A program made the translations under genes and the position numbers. From positions 62,001 through 126,000 of the forward strand of contig NZ_JQED01000017.1 in the NCBI RefSeq assembly GCF_000764225.1: a DNA stretch of 64,000 nucleotides, written 5' to 3'. The stretch's first letter is position 1, and every line of letters begins with the position of its first letter. Shown piece after piece: positions 56,868 through 64,000 of this stretch. The notes beneath the pieces were generated by a model that was not told where the DNA came from, did no database searches, and saw only the letters and a program-made list of their open reading frames with translations. The DNA comes from Colwellia psychrerythraea. GTDB taxonomy: Bacteria > Pseudomonadota > Gammaproteobacteria > Enterobacterales > Alteromonadaceae.

Positions 56868-57407
56868 TTACTTCTTAAGTCTTTGGTGTTGAACCAGAGA
56901 CATTAATATAGCTAATCCGAACAAGATGACTGTTTGTGGTTCTGGAACAGAGGTAATTGACATTGAATCACTATCTATGTCAGATAGGTTGAACGCGAAA
57001 GGTTCGTAAAATTCAATATTAGAAAATGAAAAATTAGAAGTTCCTACAGCTGAAGCTGTCAATTCGAAGCTGGCCAAAACAAAATTGCTAGCATCTGCTA
57101 TTGTCAGTATCGGTTCAAAAATACCAAAATAACTAAATGCTAGTCCGTTTGGAAACTCGGTAACTGCATACGAAAAAGGGTCTAACGGGGTTATATCACT
57201 AGTAAAACTTGTTGAATCGTAACTAAATAAACTCGTATCGAAATTTAAGTCGAAATTAAATAGGTCTGTCGTAATATCGTTAGCAATTATATCGACCTGT
57301 ATTTTCTCTCCAATTACCACTTCGGTATCAGACAGGTTTATTGAAATTAACCCCGCATGGGCATTAAAACTTAAAATAAATGTAACTAAAGCTATTATTT
57401 TTTTCAT
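56868..57407 (-). CDS. Cohesin-like PEP-CTERM surface protein
   Basis: 179 residues. After a signal peptide (about 1-18) comes one domain of about 130 residues with the type I cohesin pattern: an opening strand SDTEVVIGEKIQVDIIAND, then LFNFDLNFDTSLFSYDS, and a closing VLASFELTASAVGTSNFSFS. The C-terminus is a PEP-CTERM sorting signal: VPEPQ (about 154-158), a hydrophobic helix (TVILFGLAILMSLV), then basic residues (RLKK). Exosortase would cut and anchor the domain. It is 33 bp downstream of the dockerin-bearing protein, so the two are probably co-expressed partners. The cohesin fold is by pattern, not by search. Confidence 0.72.
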   Translation of the reverse strand: MKKIIALVTFILSFNAHAGLISINLSDTEVVIGEKIQVDIIANDITTDLFNFDLNFDTSLFSYDSTSFTSDITPLDPFSYAVTEFPNGLAFSYFGIFEPILTIADASNFVLASFELTASAVGTSNFSFSNIEFYEPFAFNLSDIDSDSMSITSVPEPQTVILFGLAILMSLVQHQRLKK

Positions 57408-57440
57408 ATGAATTCCTAATAATTTATATTTAATGCGTTG

Positions 57441-59921
57441 CTATAGAGCACATCGGTTACGTGTACATAAGTTAACTAATGCGCGCACATCTAAACCATT
57501 AATAGTGCCATCGCCATTAATATCGAATGCCAAATTAACTGGTAATCGAGCTCTTAGTGCAGACATTAGGCCTCTAATGTCGTTGTTATCTATATCGCCA
57601 TCTTCATCCCAATCACCTTGTAAACCAGCAGTTTTAAATTGCCATAAATCGCCAGAAACGGTGCCTGAAGGTGTCACCGCATCTACACGCCAGTAATAAT
57701 TTTGGTTAGGTTGCAATGTACCAGGGTCAAAAATATTGTTGGTTAGGGTGCTTACTAATGCGAGGCTAGCTTCATTTTTACCTAAGTAAACATGATAGCT
57801 TGTTGCTTGATATGCTGGTCGCCAAATTAAATCGGCGGTTAATGCAATATTTTCGCTTGCTAACGAGGGTATTGCGCCTGTAGTTTTAGCTTCACGACGA
57901 CCAGGATACCAATAATTGTTTATACCTGAACGGTAGCTTCCTGAATAGGTTAAAACCCCACCATGATGTGCTGTTAAATCAGCATCGGTAATAGCATCAC
58001 CTGTATGTAAAGCGGAATAGGTTGTTGGCCTAAAGTCATTGTTTTTAGGATCGCGTAACTGTTTAGATACTAAGGTGCCAATGTCATTTGCGTTGAAGTT
58101 GTAACCATATTCAACTCTATCAAGAATATCTGCAACTGAAGCCCTTTGACTTGAAATAACATCTCCGGCATTGTTTGTGATAATACTGCCACGGTTTGCT
58201 CCACCTAACACCCCTCCAACATTGGCATCATCTAGGATAATTAAATCACTACGCTTAGCTTCTTTTGTATCAAAAACAGTATTGTGATAAACACGGTGAT
58301 CTTCACCTTTGACCATCATGCCATTAGCATTCCATATCACGTTATGATGGGCTAGTGAATCACTGCCATAAATCCGAGCCGGAATTGGCGCATCAAAACG
58401 GATCCCATATTTACTTGAATCATGTAGCCAATTATATCTAACAACAGAGCCTCTTTGCCCAGGAATTCTTAGTTGAATTAAAGCGCCATCACTCTGTGCA
58501 AAGCCTGTATCAGAGATATCATTGTATTCAACGGTAATTACACCGCCATCGACACCAGTATATTTACCTTTTCCTTTCGGTGGAGCATACGTTGTTGCAA
58601 TTGTTTCAGAAGTTCCTGCGGTTTTGATGGTGTTTTGACGAAAAGTTGAATAGTTTCCGTGGAACACTAGAGAGGAGCTTGGTGCATAAGTTTCTGTTGC
58701 GGCCCAATCAATATTTTCAAAAAGAGAGTTTTCAACGAGCGTTTTATTTCCTCTCATTAATAGACCCTGTCCATCAACATTTCTCATCGTGATATTACGT
58801 ACTATATTCTTGCTATCATGAGTTGGGGTTAAGTTATTTGAAGCAATGAAAAGTATCTCAGATTTTTGTCCTACTTCACCTAATGCTCGACGTGATGAAC
58901 CACCATATTCAAAGTTTGCATTTTCCAAAGTAAAGCTTTCACAACTACCGCAACGTAATGATTCTGCAAATACATCGATATTTTTAATGGTTGCATGCTC
59001 CCATCCGCCAATATCAAAAGCGTAAGCTTGTCTCTTAGCTCTAATTTTTTGCGTTGGTGCACCAGATGAAGAATATAAATAAGCGGTCTTGGTTTCTTTA
59101 TTAAAGTACCACTCATTATCATTATCAAGTAACTCAATAAGACCTTCTACATAGTAGTAAAAGTGCTTTTGATTTTTCCAGATTCGTTTAGTGGCTTGAT
59201 ATTCGAAACTATTAGAGTTTTCTGTATGATCAGTTATCCTTTTAGTCCATGTATCAAAGCTACCAACATTAGCAACCACTATTGCATCTGTCAGGTTGAT
59301 ATCTCGTAGGTTTTCGTCACTGGCTAATGAATTATCAACCATTAACCCTGATGCGTTACCGCTAGTATTCGCATGTGCCCAACTATTTCTAGTGTATATT
59401 GAGGCAATGCCATCTTTAGCATCACCAAAACGAGCATTTGGCCATCGAGCGTTGTTTTTTTCTTGCCAGGTATCACCCTCTTCAACAAATAACTGCCAAA
59501 TATCTTCTCCAATATACTTACTGTAAATATTACCGCCTTCATTGTGCCAGTCGTTAGAAATATCTATCGAGCCATCGAAGAGCACTTTCTCATCTTGGTA
59601 GGCTTGCACGGTAATTGGACGGGTAGGTGATCCCTTAACACCACTTCTAGTGACAGTCTCTGTATATCTACCTTCTCTTAATTGAATAGTATATGGAGAT
59701 CTATCTTCGCCGCGGTTATATTTTGTTTCGGCATAATCAAGAGCATCATTGATCCTTTTAAAAGGGTGAGTGATAGACCCATCAACTCCAGCAGCTCCTT
59801 TTAATTGTCCACTTAGTGGATCAACAAAAATGTCTTTATCTTCTGCTGCAATAGCTAAGGGGTTTATTAGACTGGATAAAATGACGAGCAATTTAAACTT
59901 TTTAAAAGTGGGAGGGTGCAT
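57441..59921 (-). CDS. Secreted beta-helix protein with C-terminal type I dockerin
   Basis: 826 residues. Signal peptide (about 1-26), a beta-helix region (about 30-670), an Fn3-like domain (about 690-765, YYWRVDAVTPSGTVSGDLW) and a dockerin (about 769-826). The dockerin has both calcium loops, DWDEDGDIDNND and DINGDGTINGLD, and ends in CTRNRCAL with two cysteines. The helix is paralogous to the 732-residue protein at 46856-49054, which lacks a dockerin. It is the first gene of a unit with the cohesin-like PEP-CTERM gene. It likely acts on the locus polysaccharide; catalytic residues are not identified. Confidence 0.82.
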   Translation of the reverse strand: MHPPTFKKFKLLVILSSLINPLAIAAEDKDIFVDPLSGQLKGAAGVDGSITHPFKRINDALDYAETKYNRGEDRSPYTIQLREGRYTETVTRSGVKGSPTRPITVQAYQDEKVLFDGSIDISNDWHNEGGNIYSKYIGEDIWQLFVEEGDTWQEKNNARWPNARFGDAKDGIASIYTRNSWAHANTSGNASGLMVDNSLASDENLRDINLTDAIVVANVGSFDTWTKRITDHTENSNSFEYQATKRIWKNQKHFYYYVEGLIELLDNDNEWYFNKETKTAYLYSSSGAPTQKIRAKRQAYAFDIGGWEHATIKNIDVFAESLRCGSCESFTLENANFEYGGSSRRALGEVGQKSEILFIASNNLTPTHDSKNIVRNITMRNVDGQGLLMRGNKTLVENSLFENIDWAATETYAPSSSLVFHGNYSTFRQNTIKTAGTSETIATTYAPPKGKGKYTGVDGGVITVEYNDISDTGFAQSDGALIQLRIPGQRGSVVRYNWLHDSSKYGIRFDAPIPARIYGSDSLAHHNVIWNANGMMVKGEDHRVYHNTVFDTKEAKRSDLIILDDANVGGVLGGANRGSIITNNAGDVISSQRASVADILDRVEYGYNFNANDIGTLVSKQLRDPKNNDFRPTTYSALHTGDAITDADLTAHHGGVLTYSGSYRSGINNYWYPGRREAKTTGAIPSLASENIALTADLIWRPAYQATSYHVYLGKNEASLALVSTLTNNIFDPGTLQPNQNYYWRVDAVTPSGTVSGDLWQFKTAGLQGDWDEDGDIDNNDIRGLMSALRARLPVNLAFDINGDGTINGLDVRALVNLCTRNRCAL

Positions 59922-59957
59922 GTGTGCCTCTTATTATATTTTATGATTATTAATAAA

Positions 59958-59981
59958 TGTGTTTTCTATAGGTAAAACACA
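59958..59981. promoter_or_regulatory. Palindrome in the leader of the dockerin gene
   Basis: TGTGTTTT (59958-59965) and AAAACACA (59974-59981) are perfect arms around eight bases, 37 bp before the dockerin-protein start. It could be an operator or an RNA hairpin. Confidence 0.4.
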
Positions 59982-59989
59982 CCCACCTT

Positions 59990-60014
59990 GTGCGTTGTAT
60001 AAATAAAAGTCAAT
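59990..60014 (+). promoter_or_regulatory. Possible copy D of the shared PUL motif
   Basis: On the plus strand TATAAATAAAAGTCA (59998-60012) resembles copy C (19 of 25 positions). It lies in the divergent promoter region between the dockerin gene and the GntR-type regulator. Confidence 0.25.
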
Positions 60015-60208
60015 TTAATTTGTTTTGATATGAGTTTTTAACTGGACATTTTTTATTTTTATATATAATAATCATTTTCATGATGGAAAGGGGGGCTAAG
60101 CAAGGTAAAAGGCAAAAATTTGATATAAATTTATGTATTAATTCCGATAAAGACATAAAGAATTGATACAGCATTAATAAATCAATGTTACTATTAATAA
60201 ACAACACC

Positions 60209-60225
60209 TAGGTATGTTATACCTA
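60209..60225. promoter_or_regulatory. Candidate GntR-type operator
   Basis: TAGGTATGTTATACCTA is a palindrome with 7-bp arms around a 3-base centre, the size expected for FadR-subfamily GntR operators. It lies 25 bp before the regulator start and within the divergent promoter region, so it may serve autoregulation and control of the dockerin gene. Confidence 0.6.
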
Positions 60226-60250
60226 ATTTAGGACGAGAGGGAATGTTATT

Positions 60251-61153
60251 GTGAATGTTCAAAGTTACCTTATTCAAGAAACAGTAAATGGAATTTTAAC
60301 GGAAATTTCTGACTTCCAAGAGGGTGAAATGCTGGTATTAAAAGATAATACTTTGGCAAAGAAACTTAAAGTGAGTAGAACAACCATTCGTACAGCAATC
60401 ACTGAGCTGGAAACAAAGGGTATTGTCGAAATTAATGGTTCACATAAACAAGTGCTTAGGTCACCGAACAGTTCAGATTACTTTGATACTAGTAATAGTG
60501 TTTCTTCGAAAGAGGAAATAATTGAAAAATATTTTTTAGATTTGATTAATCGTGGAAAGCTTCTACCTGGTGATAAGTTTTCTGAATTAGAGTTAGCCAA
60601 ATCATCAGGTTGTAATACTATTACAGTACGTGAATTTTTAATTAAATTCTCTCGCTTTGGTCTGATAGAAAAAAGTCCTAGAGCCAAATGGCAGATGGTT
60701 AAGTTTGATGAAAAATTTGCGCTAGAATTGGTTGAATTTAGGCGAATACTAGAAATGAACTCTATTACTCAATTACTAGCCGTACCTGAAGGTGACGCTG
60801 TTTGGAGTGAATTAAGTGAATTATTGGATAAACATCTTGCTGTGCTTGAAGATGTTGAAAACCGATACACTGAATTGAGTGAGTTGGATCGTAAATTCCA
60901 TTTTATTGTGCAGCGTGCATCTGATAATAGATTCTTTATGCAATTTTTTGATGTAGTTTCACTGATATGTCATTACCACTATCAATGGAATAAAGGAGAT
61001 GAATTAGAGCGAAATAAAGTTGCGTTAGAAGAGCATGTTGAGATTATTACCCAGCTATTGGCTCATAATACTTCAGGTGTCATTATCGCTATGGAAACCC
61101 ATTTAAATACAGCGAAGAAAACCTTACTACGTTCCGCACATGGTTTAGAATAA
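60251..61153 (+). CDS. GntR/FadR-family regulator with two winged-helix domains
   Basis: 300 residues. Unlike ordinary FadR-type proteins it shows two DNA-binding modules: one at about 10-68 (LAKKLKVSRTTIRTAITELE) and a second at about 88-152 (ELELAKSSGCNTITVREFLI). An FCD effector domain follows (about 155-295) with candidate metal ligands in ELDRKFHFIV, EEHVEII and METHL. The start is GTG with GAGAGGG nine bases upstream. It is divergent from the dockerin/PEP-CTERM unit and probably senses a uronate- or fuconate-type intermediate, as FCD regulators often do; the ligand is inferred. Confidence 0.85.
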   Translation: MNVQSYLIQETVNGILTEISDFQEGEMLVLKDNTLAKKLKVSRTTIRTAITELETKGIVEINGSHKQVLRSPNSSDYFDTSNSVSSKEEIIEKYFLDLINRGKLLPGDKFSELELAKSSGCNTITVREFLIKFSRFGLIEKSPRAKWQMVKFDEKFALELVEFRRILEMNSITQLLAVPEGDAVWSELSELLDKHLAVLEDVENRYTELSELDRKFHFIVQRASDNRFFMQFFDVVSLICHYHYQWNKGDELERNKVALEEHVEIITQLLAHNTSGVIIAMETHLNTAKKTLLRSAHGLE

Positions 61154-61158
61154 GGCTA

Positions 61159-61205
61159 TATAGTTTACCTATAAACTATAATAAAGGGCGCATAGTCCTT
61201 TTTTA
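61159..61205 (+). terminator. Terminator after the GntR-type gene
   Basis: TATAGTTTA (61159-61167) pairs with TAAACTATA (61172-61180), followed by a second small stem (AAAGG/CCTTT) and a T-run at 61199-61204. Confidence 0.75.
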
Positions 61206-61282
61206 TTACGTTCTATTAAGCTCGTTAAATGGGTAAGAGTAGCTCTAACAGCGTTGATTTAATGATATGTGGTATTTGGTAC

Positions 61283-62740
61283 TTATTGCTTCCAAAGCTG
61301 ACTTTGTACAGTAATAGCCTTATCCCAACTTAACTCTTGTCTTTTGCGATACTTCGGATCGTTATCTTGTTTAGGTTGTGCCTTTGCAACGTTAACTAAG
61401 GCTATTTTTGCTGCGACAATTTTAGGTTCTTTACTATCAATTAAATTAACCTTTTCTTCAGGATCATTTTGTAAATCCACTAGCTTTTCAAAAGCAAGTT
61501 GAGGTGAGGCTTTTACATAGAGTTTGTATCTTTTATCGCGGATAACTCGATCTCTAAAAATATATTTATTTTCAACCCCTTGATTTGATACTTCAGCCTC
61601 ATTTTTGCCACCCATAGATAGAATTGAGTTGCGTGATCCATCTGCTTCTTGATTAAGAATATAAGGGGCAAAGGATTTACCATCTAATTTGTAGCTCTTT
61701 GGAATATCAGCCTCAGCTAAGTCGGCAAGTGTTGGCAATATATCGGTGAAGTCTATTAAGGTATCGCTCACTACGCTTGTTGGTACAAGACCAGGTGCAC
61801 TGACAATAAATGGGGAGTTGATACCATTTTCAGTGGTTAACATTTTACCACCACGAACTTTACGCCCATTAAGTGTGCCAACTAGACCCTTATTGGTGCC
61901 ATTATCTGTTGTCCAAATAATGATGGTATTTTCATGCTCTCCCATCGCTTCAAGTCGTTTGATCATTTTAGCTAAAATATAATCAGCATATTCAACCATG
62001 GCTTTATGCTTATCAATATTGCTGGCTAATTTAGTTTTATGGGGTGTAGTGGTGTAAGGAGCATGGGGCAAATTCATAGCGAAATACGCGAACCAAGGTT
62101 GCTCTTTATTTTTATTAATGAAGTTTAATAAAAACTCAGAAAAAATATCTTCACCAAACTTACCGGTATAAGTTCTACTACCTGTTTTGGTGTGAATGTA
62201 AGGATCCCAATAACGTTTGGCACTGGCAGGCACACCAGTTTCATAACCTGTCCACATAGCATAGTCATCAAAGCCGTGTTTGCTCATAGCTTTTGGTTCA
62301 ATCCGAAAATCATTTACCTGCCATTTACCAGCAGCGGCTGTTGCGTAACCTGAATCATTCAAAACTTTTGCCACACTTTGGTTTTGTTGCCAATCCAGAT
62401 AAGCTTGTCCCCACCGAGGTGTATCCCAATGGTTGACCCAACCATTGTGGTACGGATATTGTCCCGTGATTAAAGAAACACGAGAAGGCGTGCATTGTGG
62501 ATGCGACCAGACATTATCGAATCGAATTCCTTGATCGGCTAATTGATCAATATTAGGCGTTTTTATATCTTCTGCACCATAGGCACTTACCCATTCTTTA
62601 CCTAAGTCATCGGCCAGAATAAAGAGTATGTTAGGTCTTTTATCTTCATTCTGTATGCCATCAGCACTTGCAACTGCTGCTAGGGTGAAAGAGCTGAAGA
62701 TACTTAGCGAAATTAAAGCGTTTATATGTAACTTTTTCAT
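61283..62740 (-). CDS. Sulfatase (S1 family), exported
   Basis: 485 residues with a signal peptide (about 1-26, cleavage near ASA). The formylglycine site is Cys83 in HPQCTPSRVSLITGQYPYH. Metal-binding segments are ILFILADDLGKEW and IIWTTDNGTNKG, and AAAGKWQVND holds the conserved lysine. It is the third sulfatase of the locus and differs clearly from the other two, so it may act on a different sulfate ester. It is the last visible gene of a minus-strand unit with the mutarotase and the sugar kinase. Confidence 0.9.
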   Translation of the reverse strand: MKKLHINALISLSIFSSFTLAAVASADGIQNEDKRPNILFILADDLGKEWVSAYGAEDIKTPNIDQLADQGIRFDNVWSHPQCTPSRVSLITGQYPYHNGWVNHWDTPRWGQAYLDWQQNQSVAKVLNDSGYATAAAGKWQVNDFRIEPKAMSKHGFDDYAMWTGYETGVPASAKRYWDPYIHTKTGSRTYTGKFGEDIFSEFLLNFINKNKEQPWFAYFAMNLPHAPYTTTPHKTKLASNIDKHKAMVEYADYILAKMIKRLEAMGEHENTIIIWTTDNGTNKGLVGTLNGRKVRGGKMLTTENGINSPFIVSAPGLVPTSVVSDTLIDFTDILPTLADLAEADIPKSYKLDGKSFAPYILNQEADGSRNSILSMGGKNEAEVSNQGVENKYIFRDRVIRDKRYKLYVKASPQLAFEKLVDLQNDPEEKVNLIDSKEPKIVAAKIALVNVAKAQPKQDNDPKYRKRQELSWDKAITVQSQLWKQ

Positions 62741-62812
62741 TATATCATCTTTATTGTATGTATCGTGCTCAAGGTACTTTATGGTCTGAGGGAAGATAGT
62801 TGTTATTATTGG

Positions 62813-63166
62813 TTATGGCTGCTCAGTTAGTTTGAAAATTTCTTCCATAGGTAGCCACTTTTCACCCGCTTTAGCCCATGGTAAAGCTTGTTGAAATTGC
62901 CACATTAAGGTTTCCCATCTTTGCACTTCTGGGCATAGCGCATCAGCTTTGGCTTTGGTGGCAGCATCAAATGAATTATCGACTTCCATAATCATAAACA
63001 AACGATTTTCAATTAAGTAAATCTCCATTTCAACAATGCCGGCATCACGAATGCTTTTAGCTACGGCAGGGAAACCCTTTCCTGGCTTGTGGTATTCTTT
63101 ATATTTTTTGATTAGCTCAGGGTTGTTTTTTAAATCTGTCGCTAAACAATGGCGGATAGTTTTCAT
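62813..63166 (-). CDS. L-rhamnose mutarotase-family protein (possibly fucose mutarotase)
   Basis: 117 residues forming a ferredoxin-like alpha/beta barrel of the RhaM family. Family features are HCLATDLKNNPELIKKYKEYH, IYLIENRLFMIMEVD and the terminal WLPMEEIFKL. It interconverts alpha and beta anomers of a 6-deoxyhexose, making released sugar available to the dehydrogenase. In this locus L-fucose is a likelier substrate than rhamnose, since no rhamnose enzymes are visible. It sits between the sulfatase and the sugar kinase genes, 44-72 bp from each. Confidence 0.82.
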   Translation of the reverse strand: MKTIRHCLATDLKNNPELIKKYKEYHKPGKGFPAVAKSIRDAGIVEMEIYLIENRLFMIMEVDNSFDAATKAKADALCPEVQRWETLMWQFQQALPWAKAGEKWLPMEEIFKLTEQP

Positions 63167-63211
63167 AGTGTTTCCTTAGTAAAACTGAGTCCCTTCTGCA
63201 TGTGCTTTACG

Positions 63212-64000
63212 CTATATTGGACAATCTAGTAAGTGTTTAGAAAATGCAGAATCATCGACAATTGCGCCCTTGTGTTGAATAACACAAGCAGACGCCTTAG
63301 CGGCAAAGTTTGCTGCTTGCCTAGGCGTTCTTCCAAGTAATCTTGAACTCAGGTAAGCACCGTTAAAGGCATCTCCAGCTGAAGTGGTATCAACCACCTT
63401 TTTAACTGGGTCTACATCAATATAGCTACGAATTCCGTCAACACTTAACAACATGCCTTGCGAGCCATTTTTTATAATAATTTCATTAATAGCAAACTGT
63501 TCTAGAAAACCTGCAACGTCCTCAGCACTTTTGGCATTGTATAACACCATATGATCATCAACACCTGGTAAGGCGATATCTGCCAATTCAAATGCTACGG
63601 CGTAAGCTGCTCTTGTTTCATTGATAGTACTCCATAGTGTTGGTCGATAGTTGGGATCGAAGATGATTTTAGTGCCTGATGCTTTAAGCTCAAAGATAAA
63701 ACGCCATAACTTTTGTCTGTCTCTTTCAGATAAAATCGCAATAGAAATACCTGAGAAAAAGAAGCTATCTACATTTTTAAGTGCTGGGTTATCTAAATCA
63801 TCACTGAGAAATCTAACCACTTGCTTTGCCGCTGATGTTTCACGCCAATAACTAAAACTTCGTTCGCCTTCATCATCAACATCGATTAAATACAAACCCA
63901 TTTGCGCACTGTTTGATTTATAAACTAAGTTTGTTTCAATTGACTCATTTTTCATCATAGCGAGCATTTCATTGCTGTTTTCATCAGTCCCAATAGCAGT
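63212..64000 (-). CDS. PfkB-family sugar kinase (KDG-kinase-like), 5' end outside window
   Basis: About 263 residues are visible and the frame continues past base 64000, so internal ATGs near 63967 are not the true start. It resembles 2-dehydro-3-deoxygluconate kinase: the segment TAIGTDENSNEMLA, then GLYLIDVDDEGERSFSYWRE, FDPNYRPTLW, and the PfkB ATP/catalytic motif DTTSAGDAFNGAYL. It would phosphorylate a 2-keto-3-deoxy sugar acid from uronate or fuconate breakdown. It is the most upstream visible gene of a minus-strand unit with the mutarotase and sulfatase. Confidence 0.85.
   Translation of the reverse strand, partial: TAIGTDENSNEMLAMMKNESIETNLVYKSNSAQMGLYLIDVDDEGERSFSYWRETSAAKQVVRFLSDDLDNPALKNVDSFFFSGISIAILSERDRQKLWRFIFELKASGTKIIFDPNYRPTLWSTINETRAAYAVAFELADIALPGVDDHMVLYNAKSAEDVAGFLEQFAINEIIIKNGSQGMLLSVDGIRSYIDVDPVKKVVDTTSAGDAFNGAYLSSRLLGRTPRQAANFAAKASACVIQHKGAIVDDSAFSKHLLDCPI

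Noticed and set aside
60243..60254. Three-codon mini-ORF overlapping the GTG start of the GntR-type gene
   Set aside because: Too short to judge and easily produced by chance; no further evidence for translational coupling.

Overview
The window looks like chromosome from a marine, probably cold-adapted gammaproteobacterium of the Colwellia/Thalassotalea group (Alteromonadales). This is inferred from AT-rich coding sequence, a gammaproteobacterial housekeeping set (rph-pyrE, waaA-kdkA, kbl-tdh, glpE-glpG, ubiC-ubiA, plsB, rsmJ), a DUF3083-type protein and a TonB-dependent receptor without a SusD partner. No rRNA, tRNA, CRISPR array, prophage or intact insertion sequence was recognised.

Positions 1-39,200 are mostly core genome. 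In order they hold: a Tat-exported protein (partial) with a periplasmic thioredoxin; rph and pyrE; a secreted alpha/beta hydrolase; the Kdo transferase/Kdo kinase operon; an Lrp-type regulator divergent from threonine degradation (kbl-tdh); glpE-glpG; a FliL-like protein; ubiC-ubiA; a FIST sensor with a GGDEF/EAL protein; a DctPQM TRAP transporter; a TonB/TolA-like orphan and plsB; an NYN-domain protein; a TVP38-type membrane protein; a propeller-TM-SHOCT protein; an SSB-like protein with two OB folds; rsmJ; a chemoreceptor; a peroxiredoxin; a ferritin; a frameshifted response-regulator remnant; a DUF4397-like lipoprotein; a flavoprotein; and small regulator/transporter genes. Several intergenic gaps hold long inverted repeats, some clear terminators and two that look like nested repeat elements.

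Positions 39,500-64,000 are an accessory polysaccharide-utilisation locus. It encodes a TonB-dependent receptor, three formylglycine-type sulfatases, two paralogous beta-helix proteins of a family I cannot name, a GH141-like beta-helix lipoprotein, a GH29 alpha-L-fucosidase, a fucose-dehydrogenase-like aldo/keto reductase, a GntR/FadR regulator, a rhamnose/fucose mutarotase-family protein and a KDG-type sugar kinase that runs off the right edge. Together these suggest import and desulfation of a sulfated, fucose-containing algal polysaccharide, release of fucose, and oxidation through a non-phosphorylated route. The substrate is inferred, not shown.

The most unusual element is a minus-strand two-gene unit at 56,868-59,921. 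A secreted beta-helix protein ending in a type I dockerin is followed 33 bp downstream by a small PEP-CTERM protein whose body looks like a cohesin domain. This could be a minimal, cell-surface-anchored cohesin-dockerin system dedicated to one polysaccharide enzyme. The divergently transcribed regulator next to it has two winged-helix domains instead of one, and its promoter carries a strong palindromic operator candidate. A short sequence motif recurs upstream of several transcription units of the locus, including the otherwise unexplained DUF3083 gene.
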